Positions 23,201 through 34,567 of a stretch of DNA of 64,000 nt are shown here, one piece after another (within the stretch, counting starts at the first letter, position 1; every line of letters starts with the position of its first letter). Below the pieces are notes generated by a model. That model made no database searches, was not told the origin of the DNA, and saw nothing but the letters and a program-made list of their open reading frames with translations. Origin of the DNA: Blastomussa wellsi (Eukaryota > Cnidaria > Anthozoa > Scleractinia > Plerogyridae); the NCBI GenBank assembly GCA_947652115.1, contig OX393569.1, forward strand, positions 7,138,294 to 7,202,293, written 5' to 3'. Both the position numbers and the translations under genes were made by a program.

Positions 23201-24267
23201 TTCATTACTTCAACTTCAGTACCCAGCCTACAATGTTACCCAAAAATAACTCGATCATACTCAAACACAACCTTACTCTTTAATGCAAGAGGCTTCAAAC
23301 TCTTTCCATTTCTGGCATTCTTTAAGCTGTAGCCCATAACATGAAAACATTTTTTTTGCAAAATTTGGTCACATGACCCCAGCTGCAAAGGGCCTTTTCT
23401 CAGGAGAAAAAATATGCCGAAATGCTCTGCCAACCAGCATTTGTGCTGGGGGCAGATAAAATAAGGAACAGGTTCGTTGGGTGCCCCTGTATTTAGCCGT
23501 CTTACAAGAATATTATTACTCAATGTTTTTGATTGTCTTGTCCAGAATTATGCCGCAGATGTTGATTAGAAATGGTTTGTGTTGCGTGATAGGTTGAGAA
23601 GACGTTTAAGATCTTTACTGAGAGTACGTATGAGGCTGTAATATTCAAATATCGCAGTATATTTGTACTCGACGAGACAGAATCATAAATCTCGGATACT
23701 TTGAGATGGATGGAAGGTCCCAGATACGAAGCGCAAAATGATTCTGTTCAGTATTTATGCCGATCGCTTTTAAAACAGCTACACATTGTAGACTAGTTTG
23801 ATTTTTCGCGATTTTCTTAATTTGTACAAAAAGTATTTGCATGCGCGCCTGTGGGTTATTGAACAGAGCGCACCATATCATGAATAATTGATTTTAGTGT
23901 AGGTCGAGGAAACAAAAATATATTTTATAATTATTTTTAGCCTATTTTTATGACGTGTTTTGTAGTGAAGAATTGAAACAAAGTTATATTCCACAGTAAA
24001 AATAGGCAGACGAATATTTTGCTAGGTGTTATCTCTGAAACGAATGATCTTATTGAAAGAAAACGTTAAGTATGCGTAGTTTTCTTAAACAGCTTTTTTA
24101 CAAAATTTGTCTGTATTTAATAAAAAGCATTTCGAAATCTGAAGACTGAAATTTACTTTTTCGTCAAGCTGAAGGTCGAGTCATGCCTTTATCAACTCCT
24201 TTTCTTCTTTATGTGTGCGTTTGATAATGCGTACCCAGGTCTCTGGTCTTCGGAGACAACACCTGAT

Positions 24268-24554
24268 CATTCTCGTCCCCAGAGCCGCTTGTCCCTCTTT
24301 GCCGGCTGGACCTGTGCACGAGGAACAAGTGGCTCTGGGGACACACGATTTGATTCGCTGAAATCAAACAAAGGAAGTCCAATCACATCAGCCGTTTTAA
24401 ACGTGCTAACGCTAAAGGATTTTAAAACGGCTGATGTGATTGGACTCCCTTTGTTTGATTTCAGCGAATCAAATCGTGTGTCCCCAGAGCAACTTGTTCC
24501 TCGTGCACAGGCCCAGCCGGCTAAGAGGGACAAGCGGCTCTGGGGACGAGAATG
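24268..24554. mobile_element. Foldback MITE, copy A (9-bp target duplication)
   Basis: It starts CATTCTCGTCCCCAGAGCC and ends with the reverse complement GGCTCTGGGGACGAGAATG. Nested hairpins inside include GATTTGATTCGCTGAAATC and an inverted AACGGCTGATGTGATTGGA. The 9-bp direct repeat ACACCTGAT flanks it at 24259-24267 and 24555-24563. Full-length relatives are at 42593, 54523 and 59667. Open frames inside both strands arise from the palindrome. Confidence 0.85.
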
Positions 24555-25133
24555 ACACCTGATAAATCCGATGGTCACGTGGTCGCAAACAGGGCGCTAC
24601 TACAGGCCACTTGACTCTTTGTTTGTCTCCAAAATGTTGCATAAGCATTGTTTATGTTTTTGTTTTCTCTTGGGACCATTGTAAGTCCCATAGACCTCTT
24701 TCATAAATGACTGCCAATTTTAAATTCTTTTGTGTGCATTTAACCTTTCTAACCTGGTTTGAAAGTAAAAATTCTTTTGATTTATAAACCCAAAAACGAG
24801 TTTAGAAAGGCTAATTTAAATGAATACAAAAGAATTGAAAATTGATAGCCTATTAGTGTTTGCAAGCGACCATCTCTTAGCCTGAAGTGGGCATTGAATG
24901 ACTTACATTGGACGTTTCACATCTACAACTTATTTCGACACAAAATACCATAAGACATTGGAAAGCTAGAGATTTCGAGAAAATCACCAGGGACTATGTA
25001 AGGAATATTACTGCACGCGATATAATTCGCCAAATTTTTAGATCAATTTAAAAGAGCTATAGAAATTTAGGGTTTAATAAACAGGGTGAAAAAAAAAAGA
25101 CTTTGGCAGTTGTATGGTTATCGTTATAGTTAT

Positions 25134-25680
25134 TTAAAGTGCATATGACACGAAATTTTTTTCTCTTGATTCTTGTAGTTGGATATCTATAGAAAACGAC
25201 TCGAAGCCTTAAAAGTGTTGGAAAAATCTATAAAGCATTTTTTTTTTTGCTTTCAAAATACGCGCAATTTGCCTTCAAATTTGTCCCGGTCGTCGCGCGC
25301 GGCCAAAATCGCACGTGATATCGGAACGTGACGTCACATTGTGTACCTCAATGCAACTCACATAAGAGTCCGACTCAAAGGAATCATTAGAATCACTGGA
25401 CATCTTTGCCTTTCAATGTACTATCTGTCGACTACGAAGTACTGCAGAATCCTCTTAGCGACCACAGACCTTCGCGGCAAAGGTACACAATGTGACGTCA
25501 CGGATAACTTCGCCGTCGATAAACTAGGTCCCAGTTTCTGGGACAAATTTGAAGGGAAATTGCGCGTATTTTGAAAGCAAAAAAATGCTTTTTAGATTTT
25601 TCCAGCACTTTTAAAGCTTTTTCTTTAGATATCCAACTACAAGAATCAATAGAAAAAATTTCGTGTCATATGCACTTTAA
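25134..25680. mobile_element. TTAA-bounded long-palindrome MITE, related family
   Basis: About 547 bp, beginning TTAAAGTGCATATGACACG and ending CGTGTCATATGCACTTTAA. Arms of more than 150 bp mirror each other (TTCTTGTAGTTGGATATC is repeated inverted as GATATCCAACTACAAGAA), as does a GACGTCACATTGTG block. It has the same TTAAAGTGCA tip as the 8006 and 12697 elements but a different interior. The small open frame inside is not a gene. Confidence 0.65.
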
Positions 25681-26545
25681 TCTGCACATCAAAATGTCAT
25701 CTGATTGTGGTCGATATTCAGACTCCTTATATTGATATATAGAAAAAAGGATTTTATATTTGAAAGGAGGTCGAAATGGGGAATAGACACTTTACTCAAT
25801 GGAGACTAAATGTATCGAGGGAAAACATGTACAGAATATAAGCTAACTGTGTTAGTTGGTTTGGATTGGTTTGCTGTACAATAATGCTCTAACTTCTCTC
25901 TGTGCGTAACAGTGAATAACGGGGATATCGACTTCATAAAAAGCCGCACCAATGCAATAAAGAAATTTATTAAAAGACTTTAATTGCGCAAACGGGACTT
26001 CGGTATTTTCTGAACGGATAACAAAAACTCGTTAATTTGTTTTGGCTTAAGCGGAAAAAAAGTATGAACATTTGATCGAGGGGTCAATAGAAGGAATTCA
26101 GCTTAAGGATAAACAAATGAGCCATGGCGAGTTGAAAGTGTGAACTGAAGCTCTTGCGGTCGGAAATAAATTGGCCACGTCAAAACGCCCATGACGCATC
26201 ATTTTTTACTTGCCGAATCTCCTTTTGTCGTTTTCGTTTGTTAGAAACGCCCACTATTCTTCTCATTTTTATACTCGTACAGCACCCTGCTAACTAACCG
26301 TGGGATGTCAGGGAAACCATCCATTTATTTTGGGTGTTTTTGAACAAAAGCGAAATTGCTATGTTCAAATGGGTTCCGGCTTCGACGCGGCTTCGTTAAT
26401 GACAAAAGCAAACGGTTTACGGTGGGAAAATTACTCTCGTACGTTTTGACTGGCCACGCATCAAAGGATACCATTGTTTACAAGTCGCTTGAAATCAAGA
26501 TAATGTCACAAATGATTAATTTATCAGCTGACCCCACCTGCCTGT

Positions 26546-26753
26546 TATAAAACGCACCTGCACGGATCGGCGTCCACAAGACAAAGATATGCTAAACTCA
26601 CTTAACCAGAAAGGCACCGAACCACATGGCTCAAAGAGCTACGAGCGGCACCAAGAAGTGAATGAATTGGAGCCTGAAGAAAATTTCGCGGTATTTTCTC
26701 ATCGCTGATGGCTAATTTGGGGTGATATATTGCAACAAATGGCTTCCTCGCAG
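26546..26753 (+). promoter_or_regulatory. Candidate TATA promoter and first exon with a short ORF
   Basis: TATAAAA at 26546-26552 is followed by an ATG at 26589 opening a 39-residue frame (MLNSLNQKGTEPHG..., ending at 26708), and then by a donor GCAG|GTACGG at 26753/26754. This has the shape of a first exon whose short frame would be an upstream ORF. It could feed the GPCR gene 7 kb downstream (acceptor at 33898) or a non-coding transcript. All of this is inference from spacing and motifs. Confidence 0.3.
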
Positions 26754-27051
26754 GTACGGTATATTGATTCCTTTCAGCCACAAAGGATTCTCTCTCCGCG
26801 AACCATTAAATGTGATCGAGGTTGATGTGTTTATACGTACGTCAGTACAAAGACCGCCTTTGAAATCAAATTAGGTGCTAAGTCGATCGAACGAGTCTAG
26901 GCACAACAAAAGCACCCATTTGATTAAACCACAACGTACTCAAACATTTTTATAACGTAAACAAGTTTTGAAAGGAGCGAAGAATTCATTGGGTCTACTT
27001 TACGCGTGCCAAACGAGTGGAGACTGTTGTCTTTTGTTTGGGACCGCTTAA

Positions 27052-27195
27052 GAACTCGTGCAATTTATGGAGTTGGACATTTGCACGGCTGAGGAAATTT
27101 CTGGCGTCCCCAACATTATCACGGCGTTTAAGAGATCATTACTCGATCGGTTGCAGAACGCTTTGGAGGGTAAAACATCGGCGAAGGTTAGTTAG
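27052..27195 (+). other. Short coding-like stretch of unknown origin
   Basis: A 47-codon open stretch with protein-like composition (CTAEEISGVPNIITAFKRSL, then LDRLQNALEGKTSAK) bounded by stops. No splice sites frame it well and I recognise no family. It may be a transposon-protein remnant or chance. Confidence 0.2.
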
Positions 27196-28294
27196 TTCCT
27201 GTCTTATCGCTTAGATGATAATGTTTCGATATTTAGTGAGTAGACAAGTAAATATGTTTCGAATCGTTGATAAGTAGAAAACTCGAGCAGATTTTAAACG
27301 GGGATTTAAACTAGGATGAGAACGAAACTTTGCTGTTTTGCCAAAACCGCAATGTTGAGGAGATTACTTAAAGTTGGTTAACCTTCTGAGAATAAACTTC
27401 TGAGAATAAACTTGTTATTTTTCAGTAATTAAGACCCGTATTGAATTTTTGGGCGTGGATCACACTACACGCACACTACGAAAACATAAAGCGAAGCATT
27501 AAAACGAGCATAGAGTAGCTTTAATAACGTATATTCTTTTCACCACAGAAAACTCTAAGGAAACTCTAAAAGATTCCCAAATATCTTAGGTTCACTTGAT
27601 ATATTCAAATTGTGCAAAAACAAACTTTTTAGTACAATTTTAAGCAGTAAAGCATTCTCCATGGTTACGGATCCCAACGTTGGTAGCATCAGTACGAAAT
27701 TTTTGATTCAAATTTGAACAAGTCTGATTAACCAAGACAATATTGTTAATCCAAAGTTAAAATTTACGATTTTTTTTCCTTTTAAAGAGTTTTACAATTT
27801 GTTGTGAAACTTAGTTTATCGCGTGCTTCCACTACAATTTGTTATATTTTTTTAGTTACAATTAAACAGAAATAGTCAAAACTAAAATTAGCCCCCTGCG
27901 TCGAAAATCATTATAATGAGGGAAAAGAATTAAAATTGCCTCATGGCACAAGAAGACTTATGGAAACAAATGTAGCCAAACAAAGAACTACAGTTCTCAG
28001 CCAAGATTATCGGAAATTATATAGTTTCTTGTTTTGAAAATAGCTTTCCACAGCTGAATAAGAAAGACAACATTTGAACTTAAAAGCTACGAAAAACACA
28101 AAAATACTTCGGCATGTTTGGCTTGTTTTAACTTCCGACACTGTCGAAAGAAATTTGCCTTAAACAAATTTAGAAATGTCTTTTGTTGCACGTATCTGCT
28201 AAGGTGCTATAGGTTCGTTTTATAAAATGATTGACTCGCGCCAGGATTAAATTCAATTTAATAACTTTTTCAAGGATGCATTGTAGCTGCGCCA

Positions 28295-28372
28295 CCTCGT
28301 CTCAGGGTCTTCTCTTCTTTTCAAAATGTCGCGATGAGCCGCCATTTTAGAGAAGACCCTGGGGACGAGATT
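28295..28372. mobile_element. Small hairpin with CTCGTC tips
   Basis: CTCGTCTCAGGGTCTTCTCT pairs with AGAGAAGACCCTGGGGACGAG around a 35-base centre (GTCGCGATGAGCCGCCA). The tips match the larger foldback MITE family, suggesting a miniature relative. Confidence 0.5.
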
Positions 28373-28926
28373 GAGCTGTGAGTCATTCTGTAATGCAGCC
28401 ACTCAGTTACGCAAACGTTCTTTTGCTCGTCACGTAAAGGCAAGCATTTAACATGCAGATCAGCTTTCCTTCCTATTCAAATGAGCTTAAATCATCTAAA
28501 GATTCTCTTTTCCTGGTTACAAGAAAACCTTTTACCGTCAATTCAACTATTTCCCATAAGGAAGAAGAAGTGAAATATGACACTCATTTTAAAACGAATG
28601 AATGTAATTAAAACCATTTCAAACCACTCGCTCGTTTTTGTTACTGCTATTGCTGCTGTTGAAATTTTATTACCCATCGCACTCCCTCTAATCTTTGTAA
28701 TATATGGCGACTCGGGACAAAAATAAGTACATAAAATTCCCATTTTACGCCCTGAAAACTTCGCTAACGAACGCCATTTTATATGGGGCGTTTAGAAAAG
28801 ATAACCAGAATGACAAAGAATAAGGGGAATAAATTAAAGCACGTTTTGTGTGGAATTTTATTGGAGAAAAATCTGTCAAAGAAAACCGCAGATCGAATTG
28901 TTGACTGTTTTTATGCGGTTTTTAGG

Positions 28927-29387
28927 GTTAGATACATTATGCCGGCACAATTTTGGGCATAATGGCCTAGTCAGAGCATCGAGCATAATGCCGGCATAAT
29001 GGTCAAATTTATAGCATAATTTTAGCATAATGCTACAAAACTAATATTTTCCCTATTTTCAGTGAAAATGTGAGAAAAAATATCGAGTTTTGCCTCCTGC
29101 CTGATTATTCAGCTCTATCTAAGGCTTGGTTACTGGTTTAGAGGCCTGGGACGCTTTCCATTCAACCAAAAATTCTGGTCAGAAATTCCGGGTATTCCGT
29201 GTGGCGAATCGAACAGTATTTTCCGGTTGGTCGTTTGGGTGGTACCGTGGATACAAGGGCGAAATTTTAGCCGGCATCACAAGAGCATAATGGTCTGACC
29301 CGAGCATAATTTTCGGCATAATGGCACGATTTTTAGGGTGACGCTAAAAAGCATAATGGTCAAATTTATGAGCATAATGTATCTAAC
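28927..29387. mobile_element. MITE with GTTAGATACATTATGC ends and internal GCATAATG repeats
   Basis: It begins GTTAGATACATTATGC and ends with the exact reverse complement GCATAATGTATCTAAC. The 8-mer GCATAATG occurs about eight times in between, mostly in the two outer thirds. An outer AGGGTTA/TAACCCT pair flanks it. No coding capacity. Confidence 0.7.
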
Positions 29388-29404
29388 GTAATTTAACCCT
29401 AGCG

Positions 29405-29478
29405 GTTTTGGTTTTATCTGCGAGCAGAGGTCCCTTCGACCTTATCTAGGAAGATCGAAGGGATCTCTACTCGCAGGG
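29405..29478. repeat. Perfectly folding small hairpin
   Basis: CTGCGAGCAGAGGTCCCTTC and GAAGGGATCTCTACTCGCAG pair around a short AT-rich loop, immediately beside the preceding MITE. Confidence 0.5.
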
Positions 29479-29479
29479 T

Positions 29480-31690
29480 AGCGCCAAGCACGCAACGTTT
29501 GGAGAAATATTTGTTGTTTGTAGCTCCGCTTTGCTATGCAATCGCTACAAGTTCCAAACTATATTTTGTAACTTTACAATTACAACAACGCTCTTTACCA
29601 CACGTTTTTGAAGAAAGATGTCTAGCGGTTAACCGCGATATCAAAGAAACAATTTAATATGAATTCCGCCCCGGCAGCAGAGCTGGTAAATAACTCCAAG
29701 GTTGCTATTTATCAGTGTTCGCGGCGCAACTTCGGAAACACGAGTATTCAAAAACAATTTTATTTTTTAAAGTATGCTTGCTTGAGTTTTATTTCCTCTT
29801 CTAACTTATTAAAACGTTTCGTGTTGGTCGTAACAATTTTTCGTATACAGAAATTTTCCAGCATGTCATTTTTTACATAAAAGCATAATTCTACTCCACT
29901 CCGTGTTTTGAATCGAAACATTGGATTATGAATTAATCGGATGACTAATCGAGGTTGTGCTTCATTTCAACATCGATTCAACATACTAAGATCCGAAACA
30001 ACTTTGTACATTGATCGTTTTGAAAATATATACTTCATACTTCTGGTTGAAGCGGGTTTTCTATCGTCATAATCGATACAAACGATTGAGAATTTTCATT
30101 TTCAGTTTACAACATCCTGATAAATTGGCACTTTAACTATGTCAACTATGTCAAACAATCAAAATATTAAATATATTCATGTTAATGAAACAGAAAATCA
30201 ATATTTGGGGTTTCGTGGGGCATAATGTTAACCGCATCGATGTGAAAGCACGGAACCTGATCCAAGGGAGAAAACAGGTAATTTTTTACTTCTAAATTGT
30301 ACATCACCTCTCGTACTAACCTTCCGAAAAACTCTGTGTAGTTTAAGTAGGTTCACGAACTAGAACATTTAATTTCTAGTTTCTTCCACGGAATTAAAAT
30401 GTTTGCGCTAGCCCTGTCTAATTTGGCGGTAGTGGTACCAACAGAATTTGGTGGTGATTAAAAATTGCAGTTTAAAAAGTAACGTCACTGATATAGCAAG
30501 TTCAATGTTACTCATATTCTGGCGAGTCACCAGGGCTACAAAATTTAAAACTTCTACAAAAAGCATAGAAATGTTAAACCAGGACGATTTAAAGCTCCGG
30601 TACTGTGGAAGGCAACAACAAACCGTTTCCACCGAAACAAATATGACTGAATTGTTCTTTTTTTCTTCGCTAGTTAGTGTTTTGACTAATTCTTGTTTTA
30701 TTTTTGCCTTGGTGTTGTCGGAGTCTTTGGTACTGAACACAATAATTTCGTGCTTGTAAAGAACGAATCTCAGTGATTTGAGCCCATGTTTAAAATTTGA
30801 ACCGTCATTGTTTATATCGAAGGCCACATACTGGGAAGTGAATTACCTAAATATTCGTTCTTTAAGCACAGTATAATATCGGCTTAAGTATTATGCTGAG
30901 GTAATTGAACCGTGAGAGATGCTTGTGTGCTACTCGACCTTCGTTATTACAAAAGCCAATCACGTGTATTGAAGCTTGACTGGTCGACTGGTATTTTAGC
31001 TTGGTTCTGAGTAGCAAAGTGCATGCCACTATCGTTCTTATATTTTTTGCTGTGCTTACATGCAGTTGTAACCGAAATCGATGGTAGGATTCAGATTTTA
31101 AGCTTGAAATCGGATTATTCTTTTTACTAATTATTATTACTTTTTTCAATATTACGTAGCTCTGAGCCGTTCAGGTGTATCAAAATATCACGTCCACACT
31201 AGAAACCCACGCATTGCCGACAATTTTTTGTCGTCATGTGTTGGTTGTGACGATGTTGTTGAGGAAATCAGCTCTCTCAAATTAAAGTGTTATTTTCTTT
31301 CGATGTCCCTTCAGAGTTATTCACTATGTGAATTTGATTTTAACTGAAAGTTAAACTCGGTTTTGTTTCTAATTGTTTTAATATAATTATCCCATCTTGA
31401 TCATCATAGGCTCCCGACCGCACTCATTTTATTTTGTTACAAAAGCCGAACTTTCTCGATATCCATACTATGTACAATTACATACTAAATGCCAACACAA
31501 CTATACCTATTTAGGTAGCCAAGTAATATCCACATAGAGAAGCCGCTATTTAAAATATAATTAAACTATAATTTACTTTTTTTACACGTAAAGAGATAAA
31601 GTGCTAAAGATATTCCAATGTAAAAGGATTTACGCTGTCAAAAAGGAAAATGAGATTAATTAAGCAATAAAAAGTTGTTACGTAAAGACG
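29480..31690. other. Intergenic DNA without a supported gene
   Basis: AT-rich, with only short open frames on both strands and no domain or splice evidence. One isolated GCATAATG lies near 30220. Confidence 0.4.
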
Positions 31691-31772
31691 CATGGATCCA
31701 AAAGCATCAAAATGTATCGGTTTCTTGAGAGAGCGAAATTGTAAACCTTTTGCGCATTTTATTGCCCCCGCA

Positions 31773-31799
31773 GGGTTTTGGCCCAGACGGCCAAAACCC
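31773..31799. promoter_or_regulatory. Perfect 11-bp inverted repeat upstream of a TATA box
   Basis: GGGTTTTGGCC and GGCCAAAACCC are separated by five bases (CAGAC). It lies about 150 bases upstream of the TATA element at 31951 in otherwise AT-rich DNA. It could be a binding site for a dimeric factor or a small hairpin. Only the symmetry is seen. Confidence 0.35.
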
Positions 31800-31950
31800 G
31801 AGGAGGCCACTATTGAAGTCCCCGCGTATAGAGTATCGGATTTCGGTGTGATGCAGAAAAAATCTCGATTTTTGAGGAAAAAGTTCGCAAAGGATTGCCC
31901 AAAAGCGCGCAAAGGACTAAAAAAACTACGCTGGGGGTCGAAAGGATTCA

Positions 31951-32012
31951 TATAAAAGAGCGAAGGATGCTGGGAACGGAGTGTTCGCTACGAGGTTTTG
32001 CCAGTGCTGAAG
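31951..32012 (+). promoter_or_regulatory. Candidate TATA promoter and non-coding first exon of the GPCR gene
   Basis: TATAAAA at 31951-31957 lies about 30 bases before a stretch that ends in a strong donor, GAAG|GTAAGG at 32012/32013. The acceptor ATTACTAG at 33898, 20 bases before the GPCR start codon, is the nearest matching 3' splice site. A leader exon of about 30-35 bases spliced over a 1.9 kb intron is the simplest reading. The motifs are seen; the link is inferred. Confidence 0.45.
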
Positions 32013-33039
32013 GTAAGGTTGTAGCTTTATAGATCGATTTATAGCTAAGTGGGCAATCGCATCGAAGTTTATTTGCTTTGAAATCAAAGTTGTGGAAACA
32101 AGCTTCGCTTAGCGAGGTTTTTGAAGAATTGACTGGCACGAATTTTCTATATTTGTTCATCTACTATTTGACTGTAAGACACGGTCACACTCCGATTTGT
32201 CAGACACAAATCAAACAGGGCGCGAAAGACTCGCACCACAATCTAAAAGCATATTCAGTGATTGAGAGAAGGAAAAAAACTGGTTTATATTGACTCAAAG
32301 CCTGTCTGTGATATTGGATTTTCAGATATCTAGAGATTCAGTGGTTTTGCCGTGCGGTTTATTCAGACTGTCACTTACACGGTCGCGAAATTTGTTCACC
32401 ACGTTTATCATTTGTGACTGTACCGATTTTTCAACATGGAATTATTTTTATTAATATATTCAATTTTTAAACACTTTCCAGTTCAAAATTCCCATGAATT
32501 TTTCAATAATTAACTATTTTGAACCACGTAAATGAACATTATGCACAGTTGTGCAGTAGTACCTTAATAGTTATCTCTTACTACGTTTCTGTTTAAAAAA
32601 ACATTACAATCTCTGTAAGATACTATTTTTGCAACACAATACATTATTATTCGTCTAGCCAAAAAATTCACAAAATATATTGTAATCATTTTCTTTTAAT
32701 ACGTTCCTGTTCAATAACAAGCTTAAATTTATACAACAAAAACTATTTTTGTGCAAATAATATAATACAATAGTATCTCCTGTTACAAGTACAAGAAAGT
32801 ACATATAGAAAAATTGATCATAAAGCTTCACATTTGATATACATTCTTCAAAGAATAAAATATTTAAAAATTATTTCTCACAACAGATACAGAGAAACAC
32901 TAAAAAATTATTTTCATAGCGTTACGGTTACAACAAATAATATAAGTAAAATCAAAAACGTTCCCATTAAAAGTAAATTTAAAAAAAAATTCACGTGTCT
33001 CACTTGACTACAGTTAATTAGGAAAATAGAACTTGAAAT

Positions 33040-33074
<35 letters not shown>

Positions 33075-33918
33075 ATAATTATTCCATGCTGTATTTTAGT
33101 ATTTTTGGAATGATCAATATTTGAATATCATTTCAGTTGTCTAGCAGTAATTTTTATACGTCTCCTCTTCTGGTCGCCACCAGAGGAAGTACGTCTAAAT
33201 TCTCTCTATCTTTTTAATACAATTCTTGTTCTTCCTTTTGGGAGAAATCAACTTAAAATCAGTGCGCTTTATGAGACAACCAGGTACGTTCGGTCTCGCA
33301 AACCAGCTCCATAAATTTTCTCATTAAAATTTTATAGTTAAGATTAAGGAGAGCTTGCTACTGACACTAAACATTACACTAACACATGTATTAGAAGGGA
33401 AAATGTAGTCAACTGAAAAGACGAGGAAATTGCATTTGACAATACGAGATTTAAGAAATTCCGTTTGGAAAATGAAACGAGGAATTCGCTAATTTCGCAA
33501 GTTCGTTATTATTTTTCAAGTTAATTCTGAAAATTTCATTATTAACCTTTTGGTTTGGAAATTGAAAATTGCAATGGAAGCAGACACAACTTTCAATACA
33601 CAGAAAACTGACCCAAACATCCAGGTATTATTGCAAGACGGCAAAGTTTTATTCAACTTTTGTAACCGTCTCAATATTCCCCAGTCAGAACCACTCTTGT
33701 TTCCTTTTGATTGACTGTTACCCTATTTTTTTTTCTTTTACCCTATTTTTTTTAAGAAATTTTTTAACATAGCAAAAAATTTGCCTTATAGCAACATATC
33801 TCATCTTCTATTTTATTAAATGATACTCAACAGAAAAGAAAATCTTTTTTTACAATGTTACATTGTAAATAATTTATTCATTTCTTCTCATTACTAGGTT
33901 TTCCAACAACAAAGCACG

Positions 33919-34567
33919 ATGATTGGTTTAATTTTCATTGCCATAGCAACTCACTTTGACCACGTGGCGTGCCAAGATAGTCCCTTGTTGCTCAACGGAG
34001 ACATTGTTATTGGAGGCCTGGTACCGATTCACGATCTTGATTCAAAAGATCTTGGTCAATGCGGAGATTTAAACGAGAGATTAGGCATTCAAAGGTTGGA
34101 AGCCATGCTCTTTGCCGTGGACGAAATAAACAAAAACCAGTCGATTTTGCGAAATGTTTCACTCGGACTGAAAGTGTACGACACTTGCTCGAGTGAAATA
34201 ATAGCGCTCGACCGCGCCTTGCACTTTGTGAAAGACAGAGTGCCATTTAGGGAGAATCATCCCTCGGGAAATCCCGTCATGGCGGGCGTCATCGGGCCAA
34301 CATTCAGCTCCATCTCGGTCCAAGTTGCACATCTGTTCCGCTTGTTTCAGATTCCACAAGTGAGCTTTGACTCCACGAGCTATGAATTGAGTGATAAGAA
34401 GAGATTCGAATTCTTCTCTCGCACTGTTCCACACGATCTGTACCAAGCAAAGGCGCTGGTGGATTTTGCTAAAGCAATGAACTGGACTTACATCTCGGTT
34501 GTCTACAGCGGTGACTCTTATGGCACGCTTGGTTTTCAAGCAGTGAAGGAGGAGGGGAAAAAAATAG
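33919..34567 (+). CDS. GPCR coding exon 1
   Basis: 649 nt, ends in phase 1 at donor AATAG|GTATAG. It encodes the signal peptide and lobe 1 of the ligand domain, with LGIQRLEAM, GVIGPTFSSISVQ and FAKAMNWTYISVVYSGDSYG. The frame stays open into the intron to 34803, but those residues do not resemble the family. Confidence 0.88.

Noticed and set aside
24211..24578. Proteins of about 100 residues on both strands (SRPQSRLSLFAGW type)
   Set aside because: They are translations of foldback MITE arms and recur at 42559, 54459 and 59810.
31692..31955. 87-codon ATG frame upstream of the GPCR
   Set aside because: It overlaps the TATA element and the palindrome; no family resemblance or splice context.
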